This document shows, piece by piece, positions 1 to 7,705 of a DNA stretch of 64,000 nucleotides (its first letter is position 1; every line of letters begins with the position of its first letter). The notes beneath the pieces were generated by a model. That model was not told the origin of the DNA and made no database searches. It saw nothing but the letters and a program-made list of their open reading frames with translations. This DNA is from Maritimibacter sp. DP1N21-5 (GTDB lineage: Bacteria > Pseudomonadota > Alphaproteobacteria > Rhodobacterales > Rhodobacteraceae). Location: positions 372,001 through 436,000 of the forward strand of contig NZ_JAHUZF010000003.1 in NCBI RefSeq assembly GCF_019218295.1, in the 5' to 3' direction. Both the position numbers and the translations under genes were made by a program.

Positions 1-10
1 ACATGTGCGC

Positions 11-39
11 CCTATACGCGCCTTTGGGCCACCGGGAAA
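11..39 (-). promoter_or_regulatory. Candidate sigma-70 promoter reading out of the window
   Basis: On the minus strand TTTCCC (34-39) and TATAGG (11-16) are separated by exactly 17 bases. The -10 resembles the TATAGC and TATAGA boxes of the ribosomal operons in this window. Any gene it serves lies left of position 1 and cannot be seen. Positions 1-98 otherwise show no gene. Confidence 0.3.
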
Positions 40-98
40 GGGGCCTCACCCGGCACGAAACAGGGCCGTGACGCTTAGGCAGTCCGTTGCCGGTCGCC

Positions 99-359
99 TC
101 AGGTCTTCGGACCCTTCAGCGCCTTGATCGCGGCGTCGCAGCTCGGTTCGCACCAGATATAGCGGCTCTCGACCCAGATCATTCGGCGGGCGTAGTGGTA
201 ATCCCCATGGAACACATGCTCCTTGGTGTGGATCTGTTCGACGTAGACGTCATAGGACTTGCCCGCGTAGACGACGGTTTCGCCGGTCTGGTGGACGGTT
301 GACGAGGTATCGCAAGCGGCAAGAAACACAAGCGGCAGAACGAAAAGGAACGCTTTCAT
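99..359 (-). CDS. Small putative lipoprotein
   Basis: An 86-residue protein of unknown function. It opens with a lysine, a hydrophobic stretch and a lipobox (FLAAC), so it is probably processed by signal peptidase II and anchored to a membrane. The mature part is tyrosine- and histidine-rich and has two close cysteines (WCEPSC) that could form a disulfide. I chose the ATG at 359 over an in-frame upstream start because GGGAGA lies six bases before it and the lipobox falls at the right distance. It stands alone, downstream of the glyoxalase-fold gene on the same strand. I do not recognise a family. Confidence 0.7.
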   Translation of the reverse strand: MKAFLFVLPLVFLAACDTSSTVHQTGETVVYAGKSYDVYVEQIHTKEHVFHGDYHYARRMIWVESRYIWCEPSCDAAIKALKGPKT

Positions 360-441
360 CGGGTATCTCCCTGACATGTGTTCAGGTTAACCGCTGAACG
401 CCCGAAAACAAGGGGTCGTCCGGCTTTGGCCCCTCCGGCCC

Positions 442-807
442 TCAGGTTTCGTCGACCGATTGCCAGAAGATGAGCCGGTTGCCGAAGGGGTCGGTCACCT
501 GCACTTCGCGCGCCCAGGGCATCGAGGTGATGCCGGGACGCAACCGGGGATGGCCGCGCTCGGTGATCTCGGCATGGAAGGCCTCGATATCGGGCACTTC
601 GATGCGCACCGAAGACCCGGGCGAGGCGTCGCCGTGGTGCTCGGAAATATGGAGCAGGCAGTCGCCCCGCTTCAGCCCCATGTAGAGCGGCAGGTCAGCC
701 TCGAACCGGTGTTCGAAAGAGACCTCGAAGCCCAGGTAACGGATGTAGAAATCCCGTGCCTGATCCTCGTCAAAAGACCGCAGGATCGGGCAGGCGGGAC
801 CGGTCAT
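442..807 (-). CDS. VOC/glyoxalase-superfamily protein, bleomycin-resistance-like
   Basis: A 121-residue protein with the single vicinal-oxygen-chelate layout: PILRSFDEDQARDFYIRYLGF near the start, HISEHHGDASPGS in the middle and the closing VTDPFGNRLIFWQ. Bleomycin-binding proteins of this type sequester the drug as dimers, but members also include dioxygenases and isomerases, so the substrate is unknown. The start ATG at 807 overlaps the gcrA stop by one base (TGATG), which argues for translational coupling to gcrA and decides the start against a longer in-frame reading. It would be the second gene of a gcrA transcript. Confidence 0.8.
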   Translation of the reverse strand: MTGPACPILRSFDEDQARDFYIRYLGFEVSFEHRFEADLPLYMGLKRGDCLLHISEHHGDASPGSSVRIEVPDIEAFHAEITERGHPRLRPGITSMPWAREVQVTDPFGNRLIFWQSVDET

Positions 808-1406
808 CAGCGTTTGCGGTCGCGGCGGGAGGACATGGGCTGGAACGCGACGCCGACATGGGCTTCGCAATAGGGTTTGCCCTGTTGCGCGGGCAGGCCA
901 CAGAACCAGAAGTCTTCGGTCGCAGGGTCGCCCACCGGCCATTTGCAGGTGCGTTCGGTCAGTTCCAGAAGGCTGATCCGCTTGGCGGTCTGTTCGACCT
1001 TGCGCACGGTTTCAAGGGCTTCGGGGCTGATCTCGTTCGCGCTCGGCTGCGGCGGGAGCGGTTGGCCGGCGGGTATGATCGCCTTGCGCATCGGCGCCAC
1101 GGGTTTCGGCGCGGGCGCGGCTGCGGCGGGTTCGTTCGCCTCGGGCTCTGCCGGCTTGGCCGGAGCCGGGCGTTTCGCGGGCGCCGCCTTGGGCGCCTCG
1201 GCCGCCGGCTTTTCCTTGGCGGCGGGCTTCGCGGCCGGGGTGGTGGCGGGAGCGCCACCAGCACGGTTGGACAGACCCAGACGGTGCACCTTGCCGATCA
1301 CCGCATTGCGGGTGACACCGCCAAGCTCCTTGGCGATCTGGCTGGCGGATTGACCCTCCGACCACATCTTCTTCAGTGTTTCGACACGTTCGTCGGTCCA
1401 GGACAT
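807..1406 (-). CDS. gcrA: GcrA family cell-cycle transcriptional regulator
   Basis: A 199-residue protein starting MSWTDERVETLKKMW, the hallmark of GcrA. The first 45 residues form a helix-turn-helix (QSASQIAKELG, then RNAVIGKVHRLGL). A long Ala/Pro/Lys-rich linker follows, then a conserved C-terminal region with TCKWPVGDP and FCGLPAQQGKPYCEAH. In Caulobacter GcrA binds sigma-70 domain 2 and activates promoters carrying CcrM-methylated GANTC. The start at 1406 has GAGG upstream; a longer reading would add 19 residues not seen in the family. A candidate promoter lies at 1453-1480. The next gene overlaps its stop codon. Confidence 0.95.
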   Translation of the reverse strand: MSWTDERVETLKKMWSEGQSASQIAKELGGVTRNAVIGKVHRLGLSNRAGGAPATTPAAKPAAKEKPAAEAPKAAPAKRPAPAKPAEPEANEPAAAAPAPKPVAPMRKAIIPAGQPLPPQPSANEISPEALETVRKVEQTAKRISLLELTERTCKWPVGDPATEDFWFCGLPAQQGKPYCEAHVGVAFQPMSSRRDRKR

Positions 1407-1452
1407 ATCTTTACCTCGCGGGGCTTCGGCCCCTTCTTTAGCGCAAGCGTCT

Positions 1453-1480
1453 ATTCTAGTCACCCCGGCGCTGGATACAA
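1453..1480 (-). promoter_or_regulatory. Candidate gcrA promoter
   Basis: On the minus strand TTGTAT (1475-1480) and TAGAAT (1453-1458) are 16 bases apart. Transcription would begin near 1446, giving a leader of about 40 bases before the GcrA start. I see no GANTC site in the immediate region that would suggest CcrM control here. Confidence 0.45.
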
Positions 1481-1495
1481 GGTCACGAAGGTCCG

Positions 1496-2392
1496 TCAGC
1501 CGGGGATCCGCCGGGCAGGCCGCCCCCTGCGGCCTTCACGCCACGCCAGCAATCCGCCCCCGGCTAGGATCACGGCGGCGCCGACGGCGCTGTTCATGTC
1601 GGGCCAGACGCCGAAGAAAACCCCGTCGTAGAGCGCGGCGAAGACCAGCGTGGCATAGAAGAAGGGCGAAGCGAAGCTCGCGTCGGCGCGGCGCATCGAC
1701 TGGATGAAACAGGCCTGCGCCAGGGCCATCAGAGTGCCGATCCCGGCGAGAACGGCCCATTGTGTGGGCGTGGGCCATTGCCAGACACCGAAGGCAAGCA
1801 CCGCGAGCGTCGCGAAAATCAGGCCGAAGCCGTTGTTGATGAGGAGGATCTGCAAGGGGCCTTCGCGTCCGGTCAGAAGCTTGATGATGGTGATCTCGAT
1901 CCCCATCGAAATGGCCGCCGCCAGCGCGATGAGGGCGCCCGTCTCGACGACGCCGGACCCGGGACGCAAGAGGATCGCCCCGCCGACGACGGCAATCACC
2001 ACGGCGAGCCAGCGCCACGGGCCGACCTTTTCGCCCAGAAGCGGGATGGCCAGGAGCATCGCCACCACTGGGTTGAGAAAGGAGATCGCCGTGGCATCGG
2101 CCAGCGGGATGAACTGGATCGCGGCGAAGGTCAGGCTGATCCCGCCCCAGCCGAAAAAGCTCCGCGCCGCGTGCAGACCCCATGCCGGGCGCGAATACCT
2201 TGGCCGGAGCAGGAGGTTCGCGGCCGCGATGCCCAGAAAGGCGAAGAGAAAGCGGCCATGGCTGATCTGGAGCGCATGCAGGCCATTGGGCCCGCTGCCG
2301 GCCACCTTGGCCAGGAGTGTGCAGCCCGCGATGAGCGCCGCGGCGGTCAGCATGAAAGCTGCGGAAGCGAGGGGGTTGTGAGCGGGGGGCAC
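1496..2392 (-). CDS. DMT-superfamily (EamA) transporter
   Basis: A 298-residue inner-membrane protein with about ten hydrophobic segments in two repeated halves, as in EamA drug/metabolite exporters. Marks include the early ALIAGCTLLAKVAG helix, SFLNPVVAMLLAIPLLGEKVG closing the first half, and SPFFYATLVFAALYDGVFFG in the second. EamA members export amino acids, metabolites or drugs; the substrate is not visible here. I prefer the GTG at 2392 because GGAGAC lies seven bases upstream; an ATG at 2425 would add eleven residues with no well-spaced ribosome site. It ends a few bases from the region upstream of gcrA. Confidence 0.8.
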   Translation of the reverse strand: MPPAHNPLASAAFMLTAAALIAGCTLLAKVAGSGPNGLHALQISHGRFLFAFLGIAAANLLLRPRYSRPAWGLHAARSFFGWGGISLTFAAIQFIPLADATAISFLNPVVAMLLAIPLLGEKVGPWRWLAVVIAVVGGAILLRPGSGVVETGALIALAAAISMGIEITIIKLLTGREGPLQILLINNGFGLIFATLAVLAFGVWQWPTPTQWAVLAGIGTLMALAQACFIQSMRRADASFASPFFYATLVFAALYDGVFFGVWPDMNSAVGAAVILAGGGLLAWREGRRGRPARRIPG

Positions 2393-2654
2393 GATTGTCT
2401 CCGTTCTGAAGGGCGAGAGGCGCATGCCTCGGAGTGGAAATCAATAGACAGGGCGATCCTTTCGCTGTATCCGCCGCGTCATGAGCAAGATGAACGCCTT
2501 CCCCAAGCCCCGACGCCGCGCCTTCCGCGCGTAACGTCCGCTTGCGGGCGCCGCATCCCGTCGCCCGGCTTTCGTTCCCCCTCAAATCCCCTTACATCGT
2601 TGACACCGGCCTGCCCACGCGGCACCAAAAGGCTCTTTTCGCAAGGATAACGCC

Positions 2655-3836
2655 ATGATCACGTCCGTTCTCCCCACCTATGCACGCGCGCCCCTGTCCT
2701 TCGTGCGCGGCGAGGGTTCCTGGCTCTTCGAGGCGAACGGCGGGCGATACCTCGACCTTGGCGCGGGCATCGCGGTCAATGCGCTGGGCCATGCGAACCC
2801 GGACCTGATCGGGGCGCTGACGGCGCAAGCGCACAAGGTCTGGCATGTCTCGAACCTCTACCAGATCCCCGAGCAACAGGCGCTTGCCGACAAGCTTGTC
2901 GACAACTCCTTCGCCGACACCGTGTTCTTCACCAACTCGGGGACCGAGGCCGCCGAACTCGCGATCAAGATGGCGCGCAAGTATCACTACGATCGCGGCG
3001 ACACCGACCGGATCGAGATCATCACCTTCTCGGGCTGCTTCCATGGCCGTTCGACCGGTGCCATCGCGGCGTCCGGGTCAGAGAAAATGGTCAAGGGCTT
3101 CGGCCCGCTCATGCCCGGTTTCGTGCATCTCGACTTTGGCGACCACGACGCGCTGAAGGCCGCTGTGGGTCCGAAGACCGCCGCCATCCTGATCGAGCCG
3201 GTGCAAGGCGAGGGCGGCATCCGCCCCGTGCCCGACCAATGCCTCAAGGGGCTTCGCGACATGTGCGACGAGGCCGGCGTGCTTCTGATCTTCGACGAGG
3301 TGCAATGTGGCATGGGCCGGACCGGCAAGCTCTTCGCCCATGAATGGGCGGGCGTCACTCCGGACATCCTGATGAGCGCCAAGGGCATCGGCGGGGGCTT
3401 CCCGCTCGGGGCGGTTCTTGCGACCGAAGCGGCCGCCTCCGGCATGACGCTCGGCACCCATGGCTCCACCTATGGCGGCAACCCGCTCGCCTGCGCCGTG
3501 GGCTGCAAGGTGATGGACGTCATCGCCAACGACGCCTTCCTGTCCGAGGTGAACCGCAAGGGCGGGCTCTTCCGGCAGAAGCTCGAAGGCCTCGTGGCGA
3601 GCCATCCCGACATCTTCGACAGCGTGCGCGGCGAGGGGCTGATGCTCGGCCTAAAGTGCAAGGTCGCGCCCGGCGACCTGGTGGCCGCGGGCTATGAGGC
3701 CGGCGTGATCACGGTGCCGGCGGCCGACAACGTCGTGCGCCTTCTTCCGCCGCTCAGCATTTCCGATGACGATATCGACGAGGGCATCGCCCGTCTCGAC
3801 GCCGCCGCGAAGGCTCTGGAAGGACAGACGACATGA
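2655..3836 (+). CDS. argD: Acetylornithine aminotransferase
   Basis: A 393-residue class III pyridoxal-phosphate aminotransferase. It converts N-acetylglutamate semialdehyde to N-acetylornithine in arginine synthesis, and ArgD enzymes often also serve as succinyldiaminopimelate aminotransferase. Seen in sequence: [18 protein letters not shown] for phosphate binding, [12 protein letters not shown] with the cofactor-stacking aspartate, and the Schiff-base lysine in [18 protein letters not shown] precedes the ATG. Its TGA overlaps the ATG of the ornithine carbamoyltransferase gene by four bases, so the two are translated together, a common alphaproteobacterial argD-argF pair. Confidence 0.95.
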   Translation: MITSVLPTYARAPLSFVRGEGSWLFEANGGRYLDLGAGIAVNALGHANPDLIGALTAQAHKVWHVSNLYQIPEQQALADKLVDNSFADTVFFTNSGTEAAELAIKMARKYHYDRGDTDRIEIITFSGCFHGRSTGAIAASGSEKMVKGFGPLMPGFVHLDFGDHDALKAAVGPKTAAILIEPVQGEGGIRPVPDQCLKGLRDMCDEAGVLLIFDEVQCGMGRTGKLFAHEWAGVTPDILMSAKGIGGGFPLGAVLATEAAASGMTLGTHGSTYGGNPLACAVGCKVMDVIANDAFLSEVNRKGGLFRQKLEGLVASHPDIFDSVRGEGLMLGLKCKVAPGDLVAAGYEAGVITVPAADNVVRLLPPLSISDDDIDEGIARLDAAAKALEGQTT

Positions 3837-4759
3837 GACATTTCCTCGACATCAACGCGACCGAGGTCGACGATCTCAAGGGCATGATCGCCCAAGCACG
3901 GGCGATGAAGGATGCCCGGGGCGGACGTCCCAAGGGCACGGAGGACGACGACCTGCCCTTGAAGGGCCGGATGGTCGCGCTGATCTTCGAAAAGCCCTCC
4001 ACCCGGACGCGCGTGAGCTTTGACATGGGCGTGCGCCAGATGGGCGGCGAGACGATGCTGCTCACCGGGCAGGAAATGCAGCTGGGTCACGGCGAGTCGA
4101 TCGCCGACACCGCGCGCGTGCTGTCTCGTTATGTCGACATGATCATGATCCGGACCTTCGAGGAATCCGCGCTGCACGAACTGGCCGAATACGCGAGCGT
4201 GCCGGTGATCAACGGCCTGACCAACCGCACCCACCCCTGCCAGATCATGGCCGACGTGATGACCTTCGAGGAACACCGCGGCCCAATCACCGGCAAGAAG
4301 GTGGTCTGGACCGGCGACGGCAACAACGTGTGCGCGAGCTTCATCCATGCCGCCGGGCAATTCGGCTTCGACCTGACCTATACCGGGCCGGAACGGCTCG
4401 ACCCCGATCCGGAGTTCGTCGCCGAGGCTCGCGCCAAGGGCTCTGACATCGTGATCGAGCGCGACCCGATGAAAGCCGTGGAAGGCGCCGATCTAGTGGT
4501 GGCCGACACCTGGGTGTCGATGCACGACGCGCCCTCGACCCGCGAGCGGCGGCACAACCTCCTGCGTCCCTACCAGGTGAACGACCACCTCATGGCCGGG
4601 GCGAACAAGGATGCGCTTTTCATGCATTGCCTGCCCGCCCATCGTGGCGAGGAAGTCACCGACAACGTGATGGACGGCCCGCAATCGGTGATCTTCGACG
4701 AGGCCGAGAACCGGCTTCACGCCCAGAAGGCGATCATGCGCTGGTGTCTCGGGGTCTAG
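3833..4759 (+). CDS. argF: Ornithine carbamoyltransferase
   Basis: A 308-residue cytosolic enzyme that joins carbamoyl phosphate and ornithine to make citrulline. The carbamoyl-phosphate loop STRTR is at residues 56-60, HPCQ follows in the middle, and the C-terminal half carries [11 protein letters not shown], the HCLP motif that binds ornithine and carbamoyl phosphate. The length is normal. It is joined to argD by a four-base ATGA overlap. The next gene is convergent and begins four bases past its stop, leaving almost no room for a separate terminator. Confidence 0.96.
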   Translation: MRHFLDINATEVDDLKGMIAQARAMKDARGGRPKGTEDDDLPLKGRMVALIFEKPSTRTRVSFDMGVRQMGGETMLLTGQEMQLGHGESIADTARVLSRYVDMIMIRTFEESALHELAEYASVPVINGLTNRTHPCQIMADVMTFEEHRGPITGKKVVWTGDGNNVCASFIHAAGQFGFDLTYTGPERLDPDPEFVAEARAKGSDIVIERDPMKAVEGADLVVADTWVSMHDAPSTRERRHNLLRPYQVNDHLMAGANKDALFMHCLPAHRGEEVTDNVMDGPQSVIFDEAENRLHAQKAIMRWCLGV

Positions 4760-4762
4760 CTC

Positions 4763-5626
4763 CTAGACGGCCTCGTCCCGCGCGGATTCCCAGGCGAGGA
4801 GGGCGCGCTTCACCGGCAGACCCCAGTGATAGCCGCCCAGTCCGCCCGACCGTCTCAGCGCCCGGTGACAGGGAATGATCCAGCTCACCGGGTTGCGGCC
4901 CACGGCGGTCCCCACGGCGCGCACCGCGCGGGGCGAGCCGATCGCGTGGGCGATTTCCGAATAGGTGGTGACATGACCCGAGGGGATGCTGATCAGCGCC
5001 TCCCAGACCTTGATCTGAAAGGGCGCGCCGATCATGTGGAGCCGCGCCGATCCCGACTGGTCGAAGGCGGCGTGCACCTCCTCGCGCAGCGCCATCGGGT
5101 CTTCCACGAAGCGCGCCCTGGGCCAACGCGCCAGCATGTCCGCCATCGCCGCCTCGGCCCCCGTCTCTGCCGCAAAGGCGAGACCACAGATGCCGCGATC
5201 CGTCGCCATCACCAGCGCGGCCTCGAACGGGCTGTCGAACCAGCCCCAGCGCACCGTCAGCCCCTCGCCACCGCGGGCATATTCACCGGGCGACATCGCC
5301 TCCCACGTCAGGAAGAGGTCATGAAGCCGCCCCGTGCCCGAAAGCCCGAGCGAATGGGCGGTCTCGAGCGTCGTGAACTTTTCCCTGAGCAGCGTCTTCG
5401 CGTGATCGAGCGTCAGGTATTGCTGGTAGCGCTTCGGACTGACGCCCGCCCATTTCGAGAACAGGCGCTGGAAATGCGCGGGGCTCAGGTTCACTTCGGC
5501 AGCGAGCGCGTCGAGCGATAGGGGCGCCCCCTCGGCGGCGTCGATCGCCTCGATCGCACGACGGATGATCTGGTAGTGATAGGCACCTTCGCCAGCGGTC
5601 GGTCTTTGCGGGTCCATCAGGGTCAT
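4763..5626 (-). CDS. AraC-type domain fused to methylated-DNA--cysteine methyltransferase
   Basis: A 287-residue protein made of an AraC-type helix-turn-helix (about residues 15-110, LSLDALAAEVNLSPAHFQRLFSKW) and a methylguanine-DNA methyltransferase domain. The suicide cysteine is C253 in IPCHR, preceded by the DNA-contacting RAVGTAVGRNPVSWIIP. It corresponds to Ada without the N-terminal zinc domain that senses methyl phosphotriesters. It should repair O6-methylguanine; whether it still regulates transcription is unclear because the usual sensor is missing. AAGGAG lies before the ATG at 5626. A second ATG three codons on is possible. Confidence 0.9.
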   Translation of the reverse strand: MTLMDPQRPTAGEGAYHYQIIRRAIEAIDAAEGAPLSLDALAAEVNLSPAHFQRLFSKWAGVSPKRYQQYLTLDHAKTLLREKFTTLETAHSLGLSGTGRLHDLFLTWEAMSPGEYARGGEGLTVRWGWFDSPFEAALVMATDRGICGLAFAAETGAEAAMADMLARWPRARFVEDPMALREEVHAAFDQSGSARLHMIGAPFQIKVWEALISIPSGHVTTYSEIAHAIGSPRAVRAVGTAVGRNPVSWIIPCHRALRRSGGLGGYHWGLPVKRALLAWESARDEAV

Positions 5627-5784
5627 CGGCTCGCTCCTTCTGCCCAGAGATTACGGCGACCGGCCCCGCCGGGCGACCCGATTCCTGCGCAATGCCGTCG
5701 CCCTGCACAGGCGCAATGTCGGCATGGCCGTGACCCGGGTCGTTCAACCTTGCACCCTGTCCCGAAACCCCGCATGAACAGCCC

Positions 5785-6429
5785 ATGCAACGCCAGATGG
5801 ACTATATGACGATCCGTGAGGTCTTCCGCCGCTTCCACGAAGCCGAGGCGGAACCGAAGGGCGAACTCGAACACGTCAACGCCTACACGCTCGTCGTCGC
5901 CGTCGCGCTTTCGGCGCAAGCCACGGACGCCGGCGTGAACAAGGCGACGCGGGAGCTCTTCAAGATCGCCGACACGCCGGAAAAGATGCTCGCGCTGGGC
6001 GAAGAGGGGCTGACCGAGCACATCAAGACCATCGGGCTTTTCCGGCAGAAGGCCAAGAACGTCATCAAGTTGAGCCAGATCCTCGTCGACCACTACGGCG
6101 GCGAGGTGCCCAATTCCCGCGCTGCCCTCACATCGCTGCCCGGTGTCGGGCGCAAGACGGCGAATGTGGTGCTCAACATGTGGTGGCACTACCCGGCTCA
6201 GGCGGTGGACACCCATATCTTCCGCGTCGGAAACCGCACCGGCATCGCGCCCGGCAAGGACGTCGTGGCCGTGGAACGCGCGATCGAGGACAATGTCCCC
6301 GCCGACTACCAGCTTCACGCCCATCACTGGCTCATCCTGCATGGCCGCTACATCTGCGTCGCCCGTAAACCCAAATGCGGCGCCTGCATCATCCGTGACC
6401 TCTGTCCCTACGAGGAGAAGACCCTTTGA
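5785..6429 (+). CDS. nth: Endonuclease III
   Basis: A 214-residue bifunctional DNA glycosylase/AP lyase for oxidised pyrimidines. It shows the helix-hairpin-helix LPGVGRKTANVVLN carrying the catalytic lysine, the catalytic aspartate in VDTHIFRVGNR, and the C-terminal iron-sulfur cluster cysteines C191, C198, C201 and C207 in the standard C-x6-C-x2-C-x5-C spacing. All key residues are present. Its TGA overlaps a TTG start of the following kinase gene by four bases, so the two are coupled. The DNA repair gene on the other strand (4763-5626) starts about 160 bases away, divergently. Confidence 0.95.
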   Translation: MQRQMDYMTIREVFRRFHEAEAEPKGELEHVNAYTLVVAVALSAQATDAGVNKATRELFKIADTPEKMLALGEEGLTEHIKTIGLFRQKAKNVIKLSQILVDHYGGEVPNSRAALTSLPGVGRKTANVVLNMWWHYPAQAVDTHIFRVGNRTGIAPGKDVVAVERAIEDNVPADYQLHAHHWLILHGRYICVARKPKCGACIIRDLCPYEEKTL

Positions 6430-7415
6430 CCAAACGCTTTCAGGTTGTCGGCATCGGCAACGCCATCGTTGACGTGATCACGCAGGCCGACGACAGCTTT
6501 CTCGACCTCATGGGGATCGAGAAGGGCATCATGCAGCTGGTCGAGAAGGACCGGGGCGAGTTGCTCTACGGCGCGATGGAGAACCGGGTGCAGGCGCCGG
6601 GCGGCTCCGTCGCCAACACGATGGCGGGCCTTGGCGCGCTGGGGCTCTCCACCGGCTTCATCGGTCGCGTCCGGGACGACGCGCTGGGCCGGTTCTATGC
6701 CAAGGAGATGGTCGACGATGGCACCGTCTTCGTGAACGCGCCGGTGAAGGAGGGCGACCTGCCGACCTCCCGCTCGATGATTTTCGTCTCGCCCGATGGT
6801 GAGCGTTCGATGAACACCTATCTCGGTATTTCTTCCGAGATCAGCTCGGATGACGTGCACGAGGAAACCGCCCGTGACACCGAGGTCATGTTCCTCGAGG
6901 GCTACCTCTACGACAAGGACAAGGGCAAGGCCGCCTTCGACCGCGCCGCCCAGATCACCCACGGGGCCGGGGGCAAGGTGGGCCTGTCGCTCTCCGACCC
7001 CTTCTGCGTCGAGAGGCATCGCGACAGCTTCCGGCGCTTCGTGCGCGACATGGACTTCGTGATCGGCAACGAACACGAATGGGAAAGCCTCTACCAGACC
7101 GACCTGTCATCCGCCTTGGAACGGGCCGCCGCGGAATGCGGTCTCGCCGTCTGCACCCGCTCGGGCTCGGACACCGTGCTCATCCGGGGCGACGAGGAGG
7201 CCGTGGTCCCGGTCAACCGGCTCATGCCCGTGGACACCACCGGCGCAGGCGACCAGTTCGCGGCGGGGTTCCTCTACGGCTATGCCACGGGGCGCGACCT
7301 TGAGACCTGCGGCCGCATGGGCAATGTCGCGGCAGGCGAGGTCATCGGCCACATCGGCCCGCGCCCGGAAGCCGACATGAAGGCGCTCTTTCGCCAGAAC
7401 GGCATCGCGCTCTGA
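6426..7415 (+). CDS. PfkB-family carbohydrate/adenosine kinase
   Basis: A 329-residue ribokinase-fold enzyme. The substrate glycine pair is in QAPGGSVANTMAGLGALG and the catalytic anion hole and base are in DTTGAGDQFAAGFLYG. The opening VVGIGNAIVDV and overall length match bacterial enzymes annotated as adenosine kinase, which phosphorylate adenosine to AMP; other sugar or nucleoside substrates are possible. It begins with TTG at 6426, sharing four bases (TTGA) with the nth stop; no other start fits the conserved N-terminus. Downstream lies a hairpin-rich stretch before a convergent gene. Confidence 0.85.
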   Translation: MTKRFQVVGIGNAIVDVITQADDSFLDLMGIEKGIMQLVEKDRGELLYGAMENRVQAPGGSVANTMAGLGALGLSTGFIGRVRDDALGRFYAKEMVDDGTVFVNAPVKEGDLPTSRSMIFVSPDGERSMNTYLGISSEISSDDVHEETARDTEVMFLEGYLYDKDKGKAAFDRAAQITHGAGGKVGLSLSDPFCVERHRDSFRRFVRDMDFVIGNEHEWESLYQTDLSSALERAAAECGLAVCTRSGSDTVLIRGDEEAVVPVNRLMPVDTTGAGDQFAAGFLYGYATGRDLETCGRMGNVAAGEVIGHIGPRPEADMKALFRQNGIAL

Positions 7416-7474
7416 CCAAGGTGGGGGTGGGCACGGCCTGCGATCTTCACTGCTTCATAAATACCTTCGGGGGA

Positions 7475-7521
7475 AGAGCGGCTTTGCAAAGCAAAGACGC
7501 TCTCGGGGGCAGACAGCCCCC
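7475..7521. terminator. Two hairpins in the kinase/ALDH convergent gap
   Basis: A 12-bp stem with one G-A mismatch (AGAGCG at 7475-7480 with CGCTCT at 7498-7503, and inside it CTTTGC with GCAAAG) is followed by GGGGGC-agaca-GCCCCC (7505-7521). There is no clear T run, so factor-independent termination is uncertain. Position between convergent genes suits a two-way stop or an RNA 3' end. Confidence 0.45.
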
Positions 7522-7604
7522 GTCCCACAGCGCAACAAGCATCACCAATCCTGATCTTGCGTCACGGTGCTACGGGCGGCGCCGAGCGAAGCGAGGCCCC
7601 GCGC

Positions 7605-7701
7605 GACGGGGCGAAGCCCCGGCGCAATACTTAAGGCAGGTGACGGGGCGAAGCCCCGGCGCAAGACTTGCAACGGATGACGGGGCGAAGCCCCGGCGCA
7701 A
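7605..7701. repeat. Three tandem 37-bp repeats, each with a GC hairpin
   Basis: Identical 23-base cores begin at 7605, 7642 and 7679, exactly 37 bases apart. Each core contains the palindrome CGGGGC-gaa-GCCCCG followed by gcgcaa. The two 14-base linkers (7628-7641 and 7665-7678) share only a few positions (ACTT and one C). The array lies between the stops of two convergent genes and ends four bases before the ALDH stop. It may act as a repeated transcription stop or 3'-end RNA stabiliser. Confidence 0.85.
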
Positions 7702-7705
7702 ATCC

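Noticed and set aside
7605..7701. Short CRISPR array
   Set aside because: Repeats are 23 bases with 14-base linkers, contain their own hairpin, number only three, and no cas gene is near.
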